Source of the DNA: a virus
DNA length: 29,857 nt
Virus record (IMG/VR): IMGVR_UViG_3300045999_004110
Coordinates: 1 to 29,857 of that record
Reading direction: 5' to 3' (one strand)
In this document: one piece after another, positions 28,237-29,857 of the stretch
Layout of the letters: each line of letters opens with the position of its first letter
Position numbering within the stretch: position 1 is the stretch's first letter
Notes under the pieces: model-generated
Told to the model about the DNA's origin: nothing
Seen by the model: only the letters and a program-made list of their open reading frames with translations
The model's database searches: none
Translations under genes and position numbers: made by a program

Positions 28237-29616
28237 ATGAGTCTCACGCTCCGCGACTACCAAGCACGCGCAATACACGACCTTCGCTGCGCCTACCGCC
28301 AAGGCGCGCGCGCTCCACTGCTGGTCTGCCCGACCGGCGCTGGCAAGACTGTGATGTTCTCAGCGATCACCGCTGGCGCCGTAGATCGTGGCCGCCGCGT
28401 GCTCATCCTTGTCCACCGGCGCGAGCTCATCCGTCAGGCCAGCGCGAAGCTCAGCCTGGTAGATGTCCCGCACGGGATCATCGCAGCTGGATTCCCGGCT
28501 TCAGACGAGCCAGTACAAGTCGCCTCCGTGCAATCGCTCGCACGGCGCCTCGGGCGCCAGCACTGGCAGCCCGATCTCATCGTTATTGATGAGGCGCACC
28601 ACGCTGTCGCTGGCACTTGGTCGTCGGTGCTCAGCCACTGGCCGGACGCCTACCGTCTTGGCGTCACGGCGACCCCCATCAGGCAGGACGGCCGCGGCCT
28701 CGGTGCGGTGTTTGATCATTTGGTAAAGGGGCCATCCGTGGCAACCCTTACATCGCAAGGGCACTTATCACCGGCCCGGCTATTCGCCCCGCCAATCACT
28801 GCGGATCTATCAGGCCTGCAAATCCGCGCCGGTGACTATAAGCAAGAGCAGCTGGAGGATCGTCTGAATCGCCCAACCGTCACCGGCGACGCGATCGCTC
28901 ACTACCGGCGATTCTGCAACCACAAGCGTGCGATCGCCTTCTGCTGTTCTGCCAAGCACGCGCACGCCGTCGCAACTGCCTTCAACCGGGATGGAGTCCC
29001 GGCCGCCGTGATGCTGGGTGAAACACCCACCGCCGAGCGCGACGACATGGTGCGTCAGTTCGCCGCGGGCACGATTCAGCTGCTGGTGACGGTGGATGTG
29101 GTCTCGGAGGGCTTCGATTGCCCCGACGCCGAAGCCGCGATCTTGCTGCGCCCCACCGCCAGCCTGGGGCTCTACCTCCAGCAGGTGGGCCGTGTGCTCA
29201 GGCCTGCACCCGGCAAGCCGCACGCTGTGATCCTCGATCACGTCGGCAACGTTCACCGCCATGGCTTTCCCGATGACCTGCACGACTGGTCGCTCGATGA
29301 TCGCCTTCGCCGCACGCGCGGTGGTGGCCCGGCAGCGCCATCGGTGCGCACCTGTGAGCAGTGCTTCGCTGCGTTCGCACCAGCGCCGCAGTGCCCGGTC
29401 TGCGGTGCAGCCTGTGCGCCAGCACCAGCGCGGCAGGTCAAGCAGGTGGCCGGTGAGCTCAAGGAGCTGAAGCGCGAAGCAGTCCGGCAGCGGGTGGCGG
29501 AGCGGAAGCGTGCGCGCAGCCTGCAGGACCTGATCCACATCGGCCAGGCACGCGGCATGAAGAACCCGGTGGGCTGGGCCAAGCACGTCTACTTTGCGCG
29601 GCAGCAGCGCGCATGA
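28237..29616 (+). CDS. Superfamily 2 DNA/RNA helicase with C-terminal zinc ribbon (459 aa)
   Basis: ATP-driven strand separation in phage replication or recombination. Q-motif-like start (TLRDYQARAI), Walker A PTGAGKT (32-38), motif Ia VHRREL (59-64), DEAH (118-121), motif III TAT (144-146), motif V DVVSEGFDCP (287-296) and motif VI QQVGRVLR (315-322) are all present. The C-terminal part has two CxxC pairs (Cys373/376 and Cys386/389), a probable zinc ribbon, then a basic helix. The layout is that of SSL2/RadD-like phage helicases. The start is just after the inverted repeat; the stop overlaps the next gene as ATGA. Confidence 0.92.
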   Translation: MSLTLRDYQARAIHDLRCAYRQGARAPLLVCPTGAGKTVMFSAITAGAVDRGRRVLILVHRRELIRQASAKLSLVDVPHGIIAAGFPASDEPVQVASVQSLARRLGRQHWQPDLIVIDEAHHAVAGTWSSVLSHWPDAYRLGVTATPIRQDGRGLGAVFDHLVKGPSVATLTSQGHLSPARLFAPPITADLSGLQIRAGDYKQEQLEDRLNRPTVTGDAIAHYRRFCNHKRAIAFCCSAKHAHAVATAFNRDGVPAAVMLGETPTAERDDMVRQFAAGTIQLLVTVDVVSEGFDCPDAEAAILLRPTASLGLYLQQVGRVLRPAPGKPHAVILDHVGNVHRHGFPDDLHDWSLDDRLRRTRGGGPAAPSVRTCEQCFAAFAPAPQCPVCGAACAPAPARQVKQVAGELKELKREAVRQRVAERKRARSLQDLIHIGQARGMKNPVGWAKHVYFARQQRA

Positions 29617-29857
29617 TCGTGGCCAACGCCGAAACCGACCTCCAGCAGCGCATCCGCCTCGCGCTCGGCACGCACCCTGAACTCCGCATCTTCCGCAATC
29701 AGGTCGGCAGCCTGCCCGACCCGCGCACCGGCCGCTTGGTGCAGTTCGGCCTCGCACGCGGCTCCGCTGATCTCATCGGCTGGCGCACCGTGGTGATCAC
29801 GCCTGAGATGGTCGGCCAGCGGATCGCCGTCTTCACCTCGCTCGAGATCAAGACACC
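29613..29857 (+). CDS. VRR-NUC domain nuclease (3' end cut by window)
   Basis: A PD-(D/E)XK nuclease of the VRR-NUC family. Visible are ETDLQQRIRLALG, then FGLARGSADLIGW (Gly50, Asp53) and SLEIKTP (Glu78, Lys80), the D...ExK active site. In phages this family often follows a helicase of the kind encoded upstream and is thought to act on branched DNA. The reading frame stays open at the right edge (81 complete codons seen). Confidence 0.85.
   Translation, partial: MIVANAETDLQQRIRLALGTHPELRIFRNQVGSLPDPRTGRLVQFGLARGSADLIGWRTVVITPEMVGQRIAVFTSLEIKT

Noticed and set aside
28810-29757. 315-codon minus-strand ORF opposite the helicase
   Set aside because: The helicase motifs on the plus strand are complete and the antisense translation is low complexity.
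1-29857. CRISPR array, insertion sequence, rRNA or second tRNA
   Set aside because: No regularly spaced repeats, no transposase with terminal inverted repeats, no rRNA-like sequence and no other T-arm motif were found by eye.

Overview
The window is a GC-rich piece of a tailed double-stranded DNA phage or prophage. It carries the head-tail, long non-contractile tail, lysis and early/recombination genes of a siphovirus. The siphovirus call rests on a HK97-type major capsid protein, a lambda-like connector and tail order, a tail assembly chaperone with a programmed -1 frameshift, one 1157-residue tape measure protein and a gpJ-like tail tip protein. Many small proteins resemble, from memory, families seen in phages of marine and freshwater picocyanobacteria (Synechococcus/Cyanobium). 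With the high GC this suggests a cyanobacterial host, but that is inference. Terminase, portal, integrase, polymerase and photosynthesis genes are not in the window.

Layout. 1-3863 (+): capsid protein, a strong terminator, head-tail joining proteins, tail terminator, tail tube and the frameshifted chaperone pair. 3868-12164 (+): tape measure with an internal lysozyme domain, three small tail-tip proteins and the gpJ-like hub. 12191-18219 (+): two more tail-tube-like proteins and two long fibre proteins. 18258-20574 (+): small conserved genes, membrane proteins and a two-domain endolysin. 20582-22297: a dCTP deaminase-like enzyme, an HNH nuclease and small genes, ending in a second strong terminator. 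22421-22495 (-): a tRNA-like element with an abnormal core. 22533-25205 (-): a train of 13 tiny overlapping genes, including an RlpA-like secreted protein, DUF3310 and HTH proteins. 25382-28141: a zinc-ribbon protein, an excisionase-like HTH protein and a RecE/RecT-like recombination pair with a small membrane protein encoded between them. 28237-end (+): an SF2 helicase and a VRR-NUC nuclease, cut by the window edge.

Nearly all genes overlap by 1-17 nt, mostly as ATGA or TGATG, so translational coupling is the rule. Regulation is likely concentrated in the two gaps upstream of minus-strand operons (25206-25381 and 28142-28236), both of which carry inverted repeats.

The observations most worth a second look are: the complete frameshift signal at 3534-3572; a duplicated, frame-shifted C-terminal cassette at 12618-12725; three AT-richer patches confined to tail-tip and fibre genes; the tRNA-like element; the secreted RlpA-like protein; and the membrane gene between recE-like and recT-like. 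No wholly new defence or anti-defence system could be recognised with confidence; the overlapping gene train at 22533-25205 is the best place to look for one.
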